Assembly (NCBI RefSeq): GCF_009831215.1
Contig: NZ_WUTW01000002.1
Coordinates: 620,001 to 684,000, forward strand
DNA: 64,000 bases
Reading direction: 5' to 3'
DNA from: Actinomadura rayongensis
Lineage (GTDB): Bacteria > Actinomycetota > Actinomycetes > Streptosporangiales > Streptosporangiaceae
In this document: in pieces, positions 56,820 to 64,000 of the stretch
Layout: the number at the start of each line of letters is the position of its first letter
How positions within the stretch are numbered: position 1 is the first letter of the stretch
Notes under the pieces: model-generated
Databases searched by the model: none
What the model saw: only the letters and a program-made list of their open reading frames with translations
What the model was told of the DNA's origin: nothing
Program-made: the position numbers and the translations under genes

Positions 56820-58823
56820 TTGGACACCGGTAAGCACACCGAATTGGTGAACCACGCCTGGTCGGTCGCCGATCTGCTGCGCGGCGACTTCAAGCAGTCC
56901 GAATACGGCAAGGTCATCCTGCCGTTCACGGTGTTGCGGCGGTTGGAGACTGTCCTCGCACCGACCCGGCGCGCGGTGCAAGAGATGCTCGAGCGGTTCA
57001 AGGACCAGGACCTCGATCTCGACCGGTTTCTGCGCCGTGCGTCAGGCCAGTCGTTCTACAACACGACTGCCTACACGTTGGAAAAGGTCGCAGCCGATCC
57101 GGAGCACGCGGCGCCGAACCTCGCCCGGTACGTCGCTGGCTTCTCGCCGAACGCGCGCGAAGTGCTGGAGAAGTACGAGTTCGCGCAGCAGATCAAGCGG
57201 TTGGACGCCGCGAACCTGCTGTACAAGGTCGTCGGACGGTTCGCCGACCTCGACGTACGGCCCGAAGTTGTGTCCAACCACCAGATGGGCTACTTCTTCG
57301 AGGACCTCATCCGGCGATTCTCCGAGTTGTCGAACGAGACGGCCGGAGAGCACTTCACGCCCCGCGAGGTCATCCAGCTCATGGTCAACCTCCTCATCGC
57401 GCCCGACGCCGACGCACTTAGCGTGCCAGGCATCGTCCGCAAGATCCTAGACCCGGCGTGCGGCACCGGCGGAATGCTCAGCACGGCGCATGAGTACATC
57501 ACCGGGCTCAATCCAGATGCCACGGTCGAGGTCTATGGGCAGGAACTCAACGGCGAGTCGTGGGCTATCTGCCGGTCGGACCTGATGATCAAGGGGCAGG
57601 AGCCGGACAACATCATGTTCGGAAACTCCTTCAGCGACGACGGCCACCGCAACGAGAAATTCGACTACCTGCTCGCCAACCCGCCGTTCGGCGTGGAGTG
57701 GAAGAAGGTCAAGGACGAGGTCGAGCACGAGCACGACACGCTAGGCGAATCCGGACGCTTCGGTGCCGGCCTGCCTCGGATCAACGATGGTTCGTTCCTC
57801 TTCCTGCAGCACATGATCTCCAAGATGAAGCCGGTGGAGGCGGGTGGCAGCCGGATCGCGATCGTCTTCAACGGCTCACCGCTGTTCACCGGCGCGGCCG
57901 AGTCCGGCGAGTCGCGGATCCGCCAGTGGATTTTGGAGAACGACTGGCTGGAAGCCATCGTCGCGCTGCCCGACCAGCTCTTCTACAACACCGGCATCTC
58001 GACGTACTTCTGGATCGTCACCAACCGCAAGAACGTCGACCACCAGGGCAAGGTAGTCCTGCTGGACGCCCGGGACTACTGGCAGAAGATGCGCAAGTCC
58101 CTCGGTGATAAACGCAAGGAGATCGGCGACGGCAAAGACGGCCGTCCCGACCACATCGGCGAGATCACCCGGCTCTACGGCGATGCACTGCAGGTCGCCA
58201 AGGACCCCGACCACCCACTGCACGACAAGGTCAAGGTCTTCCGCAACACCGATTTTGGCTACCATCGCATCACGGTAGAACGCCCGCTCAAGCTGCGCTT
58301 CGAGTTGACGGACGAGACACTCGCCGCACTCGCTGCACTCAAGCACGTGCAAAAGCTCCCTTACGCTGACGAGTTTATCGATGCGCTGCGCCCCCTCCTC
58401 GGCACGACTTGGCCTACGAAGTTCGAAAGCCTGAACGCCCTAATGGGCGCGGTCGTGGACGCCGGTCTCCAGTGGCCGTCCAGCGCACCGTTCGCGAAGG
58501 CCGTCCGCGATGCCGTCGGCGTCCGCGACCTCGAGGGTGAAGTCCAGAAGGATCGCAAGGGTGTTGTAGAGCCGGACGCCGACCTACGCGACTTCGAGAA
58601 CGTGCCGCTCGAGGAGGACGTGGACGAGTACCTCAAGCGCGAAGTCCTCCCACACGTCCCCGACGCCTGGATCGACCACACGAAAACCAAGGTCGGTTAC
58701 GAGATTCCGGTGACGCGCCACTTCTACACCTACCAACCCCCACGACCCCTTTCCGAAATCGATGCCGAGTTGAAGGACCTTGAAGCCGAGATTCAGGCCC
58801 TCTTGAGCGCGGTGACCGAATGA
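56820..58823 (+). CDS. hsdM: Type I restriction-modification methyltransferase subunit HsdM
   Basis: This 667-residue protein has the HsdM N-terminal helical domain (VNHAWSVADLLRGDFKQSEY) and the N6-adenine methylase core with motif I DPACGTGGM (Asp211) and motif IV NPPF (Asn287). A long C-terminal region follows that is typical of larger HsdM. It methylates adenines in the bipartite site chosen by HsdS. Start TTG at 56820 is set by AGGAAGG five bases upstream, and no other start has a site. It overlaps hsdS by four bases. Confidence 0.95.
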   Translation: MDTGKHTELVNHAWSVADLLRGDFKQSEYGKVILPFTVLRRLETVLAPTRRAVQEMLERFKDQDLDLDRFLRRASGQSFYNTTAYTLEKVAADPEHAAPNLARYVAGFSPNAREVLEKYEFAQQIKRLDAANLLYKVVGRFADLDVRPEVVSNHQMGYFFEDLIRRFSELSNETAGEHFTPREVIQLMVNLLIAPDADALSVPGIVRKILDPACGTGGMLSTAHEYITGLNPDATVEVYGQELNGESWAICRSDLMIKGQEPDNIMFGNSFSDDGHRNEKFDYLLANPPFGVEWKKVKDEVEHEHDTLGESGRFGAGLPRINDGSFLFLQHMISKMKPVEAGGSRIAIVFNGSPLFTGAAESGESRIRQWILENDWLEAIVALPDQLFYNTGISTYFWIVTNRKNVDHQGKVVLLDARDYWQKMRKSLGDKRKEIGDGKDGRPDHIGEITRLYGDALQVAKDPDHPLHDKVKVFRNTDFGYHRITVERPLKLRFELTDETLAALAALKHVQKLPYADEFIDALRPLLGTTWPTKFESLNALMGAVVDAGLQWPSSAPFAKAVRDAVGVRDLEGEVQKDRKGVVEPDADLRDFENVPLEEDVDEYLKREVLPHVPDAWIDHTKTKVGYEIPVTRHFYTYQPPRPLSEIDAELKDLEAEIQALLSAVTE

Positions 58824-60088
58824 CGTTCCCGACCATTCCACTCCGACGGATTTTTAAGGTAGTAAATGGCGGAACGCCTGCACAGGATGTCGCGTACTGG
58901 AACGGCACGATTCCTTGGGCGACACCCGCCGACTTCGGAGAACACTTCGCAGCCATTCACCAGACGAGGCGCGCAATCACCCGAAACGGTGCTGAAAATG
59001 GATCGGCGACCGTGCCACGAAATTCGCTCATTGTTTCCACGCGCGCCCCCATTGGCTATATATCTATTGCGACAGAAGAAACAGCGTTCAACCAGGGCTG
59101 TCGAGGACTCGTTCCAACGGGCACGGCGAACAGCAAGTTCTACGGCTACCAGCTCGAGGCACGCCGTGAGGAACTACAATCGCTCGGACTTGGCTCCACT
59201 TTCATGGAGCTATCGACGAACGAATTGGCGTCCTTTCCCCTCTATACGTGCTCTCCACTTGAGCAGCGGCACATCGCTGACTTCCTCGACGCCGAAACCG
59301 CCCACATAGACCGAACTGTGGCCACAAGCAAAAGGCTACTTGAAGTACTTGATGAACGACGCACAGCCGCGGTAGTCAACCAAATTCTAGGCGGTGCCAC
59401 GACTGGCCGAAGGTCTAAGCTGCCGTGGGCGGAGTTCCTACCGGACGCCTGGGACGAGGTGCGCGTCGGTCTGCTGGCGCGTATGGGCAGCGGGCACACA
59501 CCGAGCCGATCTAAGCCAGAGTGGTGGAAAGACTGCACAATTCCGTGGATCACCACGGGCGAGGTGCAGCAAGTCCGGGACGATCGGACAGAAGTCATCA
59601 CGCACACACGTGAAAAAATTAGCGTGCTCGGGATGCGGAACTCTTCGGCAGAACTGCACCCCCGGGGAACCGTTGTCCTCTGCCGCACTGCTTCCGCGGG
59701 CTATTCCGCAGTCATGGGTACCGACATGGCGACTAGCCAGGATTTCGTTACGTGGACGTGCGGTCCTCGACTCGATCCATACTATCTCCTGTGGTGTTTG
59801 CGCGCTATGCGACAGGATCTCCTTGGGCGCCTCGCGATGGGGTCCACGCACAAGACCATTTATGTACCCGATCTCCAGATGCTGAAAATTCCACTTCCGC
59901 CATCAGTGGACGACCAGCGCGAAATTGTTCAGCGCATTCGACGTAACAATGAGAAGGCCGATCGACTCACTGACAAAGTGAAAGGGCAGCTTGATCTGCT
60001 GGCCGAGCGGAGGCGGGCGCTGATCACGGCCGCGGTCACGGGGCAGTTCGATGTTTCCACGGCTTCCGGTCGTGGGGTTACGGAGTAG
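58820..60088 (+). CDS. hsdS: Type I restriction-modification specificity subunit HsdS
   Basis: This 422-residue protein has two target-recognition domains (about 1-180 and 205-370), each followed by a conserved helical spacer: FLDAETAHIDRTVATSKRLL and IRRNNEKADRLTDKVKGQLD. The spacers set the gap in the recognition site. The first domain is clearly richer in A and T than its surroundings (for example around 58990-59110), as expected for a swapped recognition domain. ATG overlaps the hsdM stop (ATGA). Its recognition sequence cannot be read from the protein. Confidence 0.93.
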   Translation: MTFPTIPLRRIFKVVNGGTPAQDVAYWNGTIPWATPADFGEHFAAIHQTRRAITRNGAENGSATVPRNSLIVSTRAPIGYISIATEETAFNQGCRGLVPTGTANSKFYGYQLEARREELQSLGLGSTFMELSTNELASFPLYTCSPLEQRHIADFLDAETAHIDRTVATSKRLLEVLDERRTAAVVNQILGGATTGRRSKLPWAEFLPDAWDEVRVGLLARMGSGHTPSRSKPEWWKDCTIPWITTGEVQQVRDDRTEVITHTREKISVLGMRNSSAELHPRGTVVLCRTASAGYSAVMGTDMATSQDFVTWTCGPRLDPYYLLWCLRAMRQDLLGRLAMGSTHKTIYVPDLQMLKIPLPPSVDDQREIVQRIRRNNEKADRLTDKVKGQLDLLAERRRALITAAVTGQFDVSTASGRGVTE

Positions 60089-60091
60089 GTC

Positions 60092-63000
60092 ATGAGCCCT
60101 GCGCATGACGAGCGGGCGTTCGGGTCCGCGATCGTCGCGGCGATGGTGGAGCGTGGGTGGCGGGAGGGCGATCCTCGTGACTACCGTCCCGAACTCGGGC
60201 TGGACACCGGGCATCTCTTCACCTTCATCGGCAAGACGCAGGCCGAGGAGTGGGAACGTCTTCTCACTCTTTACGGCAACGACCCGGACGCGGCCCAGCT
60301 CGGGTTCGCGCGGCGGCTCGATCGCGCCATCGCCGAGGACGGCCTGGTCGCCGTGCTGCGCAAGGGTGTCAAGGACCGGGGCGTGCTCATCCGCGTCGCG
60401 TACTTCAAGCCGAACCTTGTGCTGGACGACGCTGCCCTCGACGGTTACCGGGCGAACCGGCTCACGGTCGTCCGAGAGCTGGAGTACGCGGCCAAGCAGT
60501 CCGACCGCGGAAACCGGCTGGATCTGGCATTGTTCCTCAACGGCATCCCTGTCGCGACGGCCGAGCTGAAGAACCCGTTGACAGGGCAAGGTGTCGAGCA
60601 GGCGAAGGAGCAGTACCGCAGCGACCGCGATCCGAGCGAGCTGATCTTCCGGCACCGGGTCGTGGCGAACTTCGCCGTCGATCCGGACCTGGTGTTCGTC
60701 GCGACAAGGTTGCGCGGCGCCAAGACCCGCTTTCTGCCGTTCAACACGGGTTCCGATGGTCCCGGAAGGCCCGGTGGCGCGGGCAATCCCGTCCCATCGA
60801 CGCCCGGCAGATACGCGACCTCGTACCTATGGGAGCGGATCTGGGAGCCGGACACCTGGCTCGATCTGCTGCAACGGTTCGTCCATGAGCAGCGGACGAA
60901 GACGTCCGGGGGCCGCTTCACCACGACCACGATCTTCCCCCGGTTCCACCAGTGGGACGTCGTGACGAAGCTGGTCGCGCATGCCGCCCGGCACGGCGCC
61001 GGTCACAACTACCTGGTGATGGCGTCCGCCGGGTCCGGCAAGTCGAACACCATCGGCTGGCTCGCGCACCGCCTCACGTCCCTGCACACGCCCGTGAACG
61101 CCGGCGACCTGGCCCCGGAGGCGCGGGCGAACGGCGTGGAGCCGGGCACCCCCGTCTTCGACAAGGTCATCGTCATCACCGACCGGCGCAGTCTCGACGC
61201 GCAGCTCAGTGAGACGGTCGCCGCGCTGGAGCAGACCGCCGGTCTCGTCGTGAAGATCGACGAGCGGTACGGGGCGAAGTCCGAGCAGCTCGCCCGCGCC
61301 CTCGCCCAGCGCACCGGAAAGATCGTGACGGTCACGCTCCAGACCTTTCCCGCACTGATCAACTACCTCAGGGAAGCCCCCACCGAGATCGCTGGCTGCC
61401 GGTTCGCGATCGTCGTGGACGAGGCTCACTCCTCCCAGTCCGGCGACGCGGCCACGGCCGTCAAGGCGGCGCTGCGCGACTTGGGCCTGGACGCCGACTC
61501 GGACGACAAGGGAGCCACGACCGTCCAGGCCAAGTCCGAGCGCAAGGCCGCGCAACGGTCGCGGGCAGCGAACCTGTCGTACTTCGCATTCACCGCGACG
61601 CCGAAGTCCAAGACGCTCGAACTGTTCGGAACGCTGGACACCACCGGTGCGGAACCGACCTACCGGCCGTTCCACACGTACTCGATGCGGCAGGCCATCG
61701 AGGAGGGATTCATTCTCGACCCGCTGCGCAACTACATCACGTACGGCACGTTCTGGAAACTGGTCAACAAAGGCCCGGACGACCGGGACGTCGACCCGGC
61801 CAAGGCCAACCCGCTGCTCGCACGGTTCGCACTGCTGCACCCCTCGACCGTCGCGCAGCACGCGAAAATCATCGTGGAGCACTTTCGGTCGCACACCAAG
61901 GGTCGGCTCGGCGGACGGGCCAAGGCGATGGTGGTCACCGGATCGCGGTTGAGCGCCGTGCAGATGTCACGGGCGATCAAGCAGCACATCGACGACATGC
62001 AATACCGCATCGGCGTGCTTGTGGCGTTCTCTGGCAGCCTCACCCACGAGGGCGAGGAGACCACCGAGTCGAAGGAGAACGCCGGCCTGCCCGAGAGCGC
62101 CCTCCCGAAGGCGTTCGCCTACACGCGCGCCGACGACCTCGCGACGCGGTCGGGCGGGCAAGGTCAGCCGGAATACCGCATCCTCGTGGTCGCCGAGAAA
62201 TATCAGACGGGGTTCGACCAGCCGCTGCTGACGACCATGTACGTCAACAAGAAGCTGACAGGCATCTCGGCTGTCCAGACACTCTCACGCCTGAATCGGA
62301 CCGCCGACCGCAAGAGTCAAAGCGACCTTGCGGTCCTGGACTTCTCCAATGACGCCGCGGACGTCCAGCAGGCATTCCGTCCCTACTACGAAGAGGCGAC
62401 GACCCTCCCGTCCGACCCGAACCTGCTCTATACCGCGCAGAGCCGGGTGCGGGCAGCGCGGATCCTGTCCGACTCCGAGATCGAAGAGTTCATGGCGGCC
62501 TTCCACGCCGCTGAGGAAACGGCGACAGGGTCCTCCACCCACGCCGAGCGGCTGCACGCGGAGTTGTATCGGCTGCTCGCACCAGCCGTCGAACGGTTCA
62601 CCGAACTCGCCGACGGCGACGAGGACCAGCAGGTGGCGGAGGACTTCCGCGCCGACCTCCGCGACTACGTCCGCAAGTACGGTTTCCTCGCGCAAATCGT
62701 CCCCTACCAGGACGCCGATCTGGAAAAACTGTACATCTACGGACGGCACCTGCTCAACCGGCTGCCGCGCCGTGCGGACGGCGGTGTCGACATCGGCGAG
62801 ATCGACCTGAGCCATCTGCGTGTCGAGCAGACCGGCGAGCACGACGTCAGCCTGTCACCCGAAGACCCGACGCCGATGAAGGGCTTCGCGGACGGCCCGG
62901 TCACCGCTCGTGAGCAGGAGAAGTCACCGCTGTCGGAACTGATCGAAAGGTTCAACGCCAGGTTCGGTACCGACTTCACCGAACAGGACATCATTAAGCC

Positions 63001-63241
63001 GTTCGAGGAGGCGCTGGCCGACCCCAAGGTCAAGCAGGCCGCCGTTGCCAACGATGATGAGGGGAATTTCGGCGTCGTCTTCGACCGGGTCTTCGAGGAC
63101 AAGATGATGGACCACGTCGATTCCATCGCAAATCTCGGTCGGCAGTACTTCGGTTCCGATCCCGAGGTCAAGGCCGCATTGAACAGCCGTGCCCGGCGCG
63201 CCGCGTGGGATCTGCTCCGGCGGCAGACCGGGGTCGCCTGA
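60092..63241 (+). CDS. hsdR: Type I restriction endonuclease subunit HsdR
   Basis: This 1049-residue translocating endonuclease has an N-terminal PD-(D/E)xK nuclease with catalytic Glu158 and Lys160 in ATAELKNPLTG. Two RecA-like motor domains follow: Walker A ASAGSGKSNT (Lys317), DEAH at 443-446 (VVDEAHSSQSG) and motif III FAFTATPKSKTLELFG. A helical C-terminal domain binds HsdM. It begins three bases after hsdS with GGAG upstream. Together with hsdM and hsdS it forms a complete type I system. All key motifs are intact, so it should be active. Confidence 0.95.
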   Translation: MSPAHDERAFGSAIVAAMVERGWREGDPRDYRPELGLDTGHLFTFIGKTQAEEWERLLTLYGNDPDAAQLGFARRLDRAIAEDGLVAVLRKGVKDRGVLIRVAYFKPNLVLDDAALDGYRANRLTVVRELEYAAKQSDRGNRLDLALFLNGIPVATAELKNPLTGQGVEQAKEQYRSDRDPSELIFRHRVVANFAVDPDLVFVATRLRGAKTRFLPFNTGSDGPGRPGGAGNPVPSTPGRYATSYLWERIWEPDTWLDLLQRFVHEQRTKTSGGRFTTTTIFPRFHQWDVVTKLVAHAARHGAGHNYLVMASAGSGKSNTIGWLAHRLTSLHTPVNAGDLAPEARANGVEPGTPVFDKVIVITDRRSLDAQLSETVAALEQTAGLVVKIDERYGAKSEQLARALAQRTGKIVTVTLQTFPALINYLREAPTEIAGCRFAIVVDEAHSSQSGDAATAVKAALRDLGLDADSDDKGATTVQAKSERKAAQRSRAANLSYFAFTATPKSKTLELFGTLDTTGAEPTYRPFHTYSMRQAIEEGFILDPLRNYITYGTFWKLVNKGPDDRDVDPAKANPLLARFALLHPSTVAQHAKIIVEHFRSHTKGRLGGRAKAMVVTGSRLSAVQMSRAIKQHIDDMQYRIGVLVAFSGSLTHEGEETTESKENAGLPESALPKAFAYTRADDLATRSGGQGQPEYRILVVAEKYQTGFDQPLLTTMYVNKKLTGISAVQTLSRLNRTADRKSQSDLAVLDFSNDAADVQQAFRPYYEEATTLPSDPNLLYTAQSRVRAARILSDSEIEEFMAAFHAAEETATGSSTHAERLHAELYRLLAPAVERFTELADGDEDQQVAEDFRADLRDYVRKYGFLAQIVPYQDADLEKLYIYGRHLLNRLPRRADGGVDIGEIDLSHLRVEQTGEHDVSLSPEDPTPMKGFADGPVTAREQEKSPLSELIERFNARFGTDFTEQDIIKPFEEALADPKVKQAAVANDDEGNFGVVFDRVFEDKMMDHVDSIANLGRQYFGSDPEVKAALNSRARRAAWDLLRRQTGVA

Positions 63242-63357
63242 CCGACCGCCGGTGCCGGCCGTTCGCCGCCTGATCCGGCGAACGGCTGGACAGGTGATCT
63301 TCGATGCCGGAAGACTGACGGCGAGGCGTCCGAAATGCGAACACCAGCGGAGAAAAG

Positions 63358-64000
63358 ATGCCGGTCAAGTCCATCGGTGGCCGCTACGAGCTGATCGACA
63401 GAATCAGCTCAGGGGGCATGGGCGTGGTGTGGCGCGGCTACGACACCGTCCTAGACCGTGAAGTGGCGGTCAAGGTGATCCGGCCGGACATGCTGGTCAC
63501 TCCCGAGGACGCCGCCGACATGGCGGAACGGTTCCGCCGTGAGGCCCGGATCACCGCCCGGATCCAGCACCACGGCGTGCCGCAGGTCTTCGACGCGGTC
63601 CTCGATGTGGGCGCGGCCGACGAGCTTTACCTGGTCATGGAGTACGTCCATGGCATCGGCCTGCGATCCTACGTCGACCCAGCCGACCCTCTCCCAATCT
63701 CATGGGCCGCCGCCGTGGGCGCGCAGATCGCCACCGTCCTCTCCTACGCGCACGTGATCCCTGTGGTCCACCGGGACCTTAAGCCGGACAATGTCCTGGT
63801 GACGCCCGGTGGCACTGTCAAGGTGCTGGACTTCGGCATCGCCGCGATCCTCCGCCCAGACGTCGCGAAGATCACTGCGACGGGTCGGCCGGTGGGCACT
63901 GTTCGGTACATGGCTCCCGAGCAGGCCAACGGAGGCCGGGTCACGCCGCGCAGTGACCTCTACGCGCTCGGGTGCCTGCTGCACGAATTGCTGGCGGGCT
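63358..64000 (+). CDS. PknB-type serine/threonine protein kinase, N-terminal part (cut by window edge)
   Basis: The first 214 residues of a Hanks-type kinase are present. The glycine-rich loop is ISSGGMGVVW, ATP-binding Lys39 is in EVAVKVI, Glu63 is in helix C (FRREARI), the catalytic loop is HRDLKPDN (Asp140), DFG is at 158-160, and APEQ follows GTVRYM. All catalytic residues are present. ATG at 63358 follows GGAG with AAAAG spacing. It lies 117 bases after hsdR in the same direction. The missing C-terminus would show whether a membrane helix or sensor follows. A stand-alone kinase in such an island could be regulatory or part of a defence system. Confidence 0.9.
   Translation, partial: MPVKSIGGRYELIDRISSGGMGVVWRGYDTVLDREVAVKVIRPDMLVTPEDAADMAERFRREARITARIQHHGVPQVFDAVLDVGAADELYLVMEYVHGIGLRSYVDPADPLPISWAAAVGAQIATVLSYAHVIPVVHRDLKPDNVLVTPGGTVKVLDFGIAAILRPDVAKITATGRPVGTVRYMAPEQANGGRVTPRSDLYALGCLLHELLAG

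Overview
The window is high-GC DNA with actinobacterial codon use and many GTG/TTG starts. Its gene content (ESX/type VII secretion, mycothiol synthesis, GlnR, leaderless genes) points to a filamentous actinomycete, most likely Actinomadura or a relative in the Streptosporangiales. This placement is inferred from gene families; no rRNA is present.

Layout. (1) About 1-10,100 is a type VII secretion locus: a partial EccD, a complete three-ATPase EccC flanked by two YbaB/EbfC-family proteins (EspL-like), an EspC-like protein with a YxxxE tail motif next to a larger membrane substrate, and a mycosin. (2) 10,159-12,036 is a sulfur operon (DUF4395, thiosulfate sulfurtransferase, DUF1416) headed by a 21-codon leader peptide containing cysteine codons, which looks like a cysteine attenuator. 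(3) 12,107-24,361 is a conserved chromosomal block: thioredoxin-like protein, DUF2993 protein, MoaD-like protein, glnR, pstSCAB with PHO boxes, mshD, a Tat-exported 5'-nucleotidase, a Pit phosphate transporter and its DUF47/PhoU-like partner. A 114-bp tandem repeat is wedged between the last two. (4) 24,549-31,213 holds a giant EccA-like AAA protein with a collagen-like linker, a gamma-carbonic anhydrase, a DivIVA-like protein, a wrecked peptide deformylase gene and arfB. (5) 31,296-37,474 is a tight seven-gene operon resembling a stripped-down ESX module: EspC-like protein, PPE/WXG-like protein, mycosin, WXG-like protein, DUF1023 alpha/beta hydrolase and two related small proteins. It has no secretion ATPase or channel of its own. 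(6) 38,236-51,295 is housekeeping and accessory: an HtrA protease with a two-component system (MprAB-PepD-like), a secreted propeller protein, a crotonase and SDR pair, a DUF6191 protein, an NlpC/P60 hydrolase after a 1-kb noncoding stretch, an Old Yellow Enzyme divergent from a LAL regulator, and an ADP-ribosylglycohydrolase.

(7) From a tRNA-Lys(TTT) at 51,424 to the end, the character changes to a defence-type island: a TIGR04141/DUF6119 protein, one frameshifted and one intact lipoprotein, an HTH-fused N6 DNA methylase, a complete type I restriction-modification operon (hsdM, hsdS, hsdR) and the start of a PknB-type kinase. The tRNA is the likely insertion point, although no integrase lies in the window.

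The most noteworthy items are the mini-ESX operon with paired candidate immunity proteins, the cysteine leader peptide, the repeat inserted at the phoU-like/pit coupling site, and the tRNA-Lys defence island.
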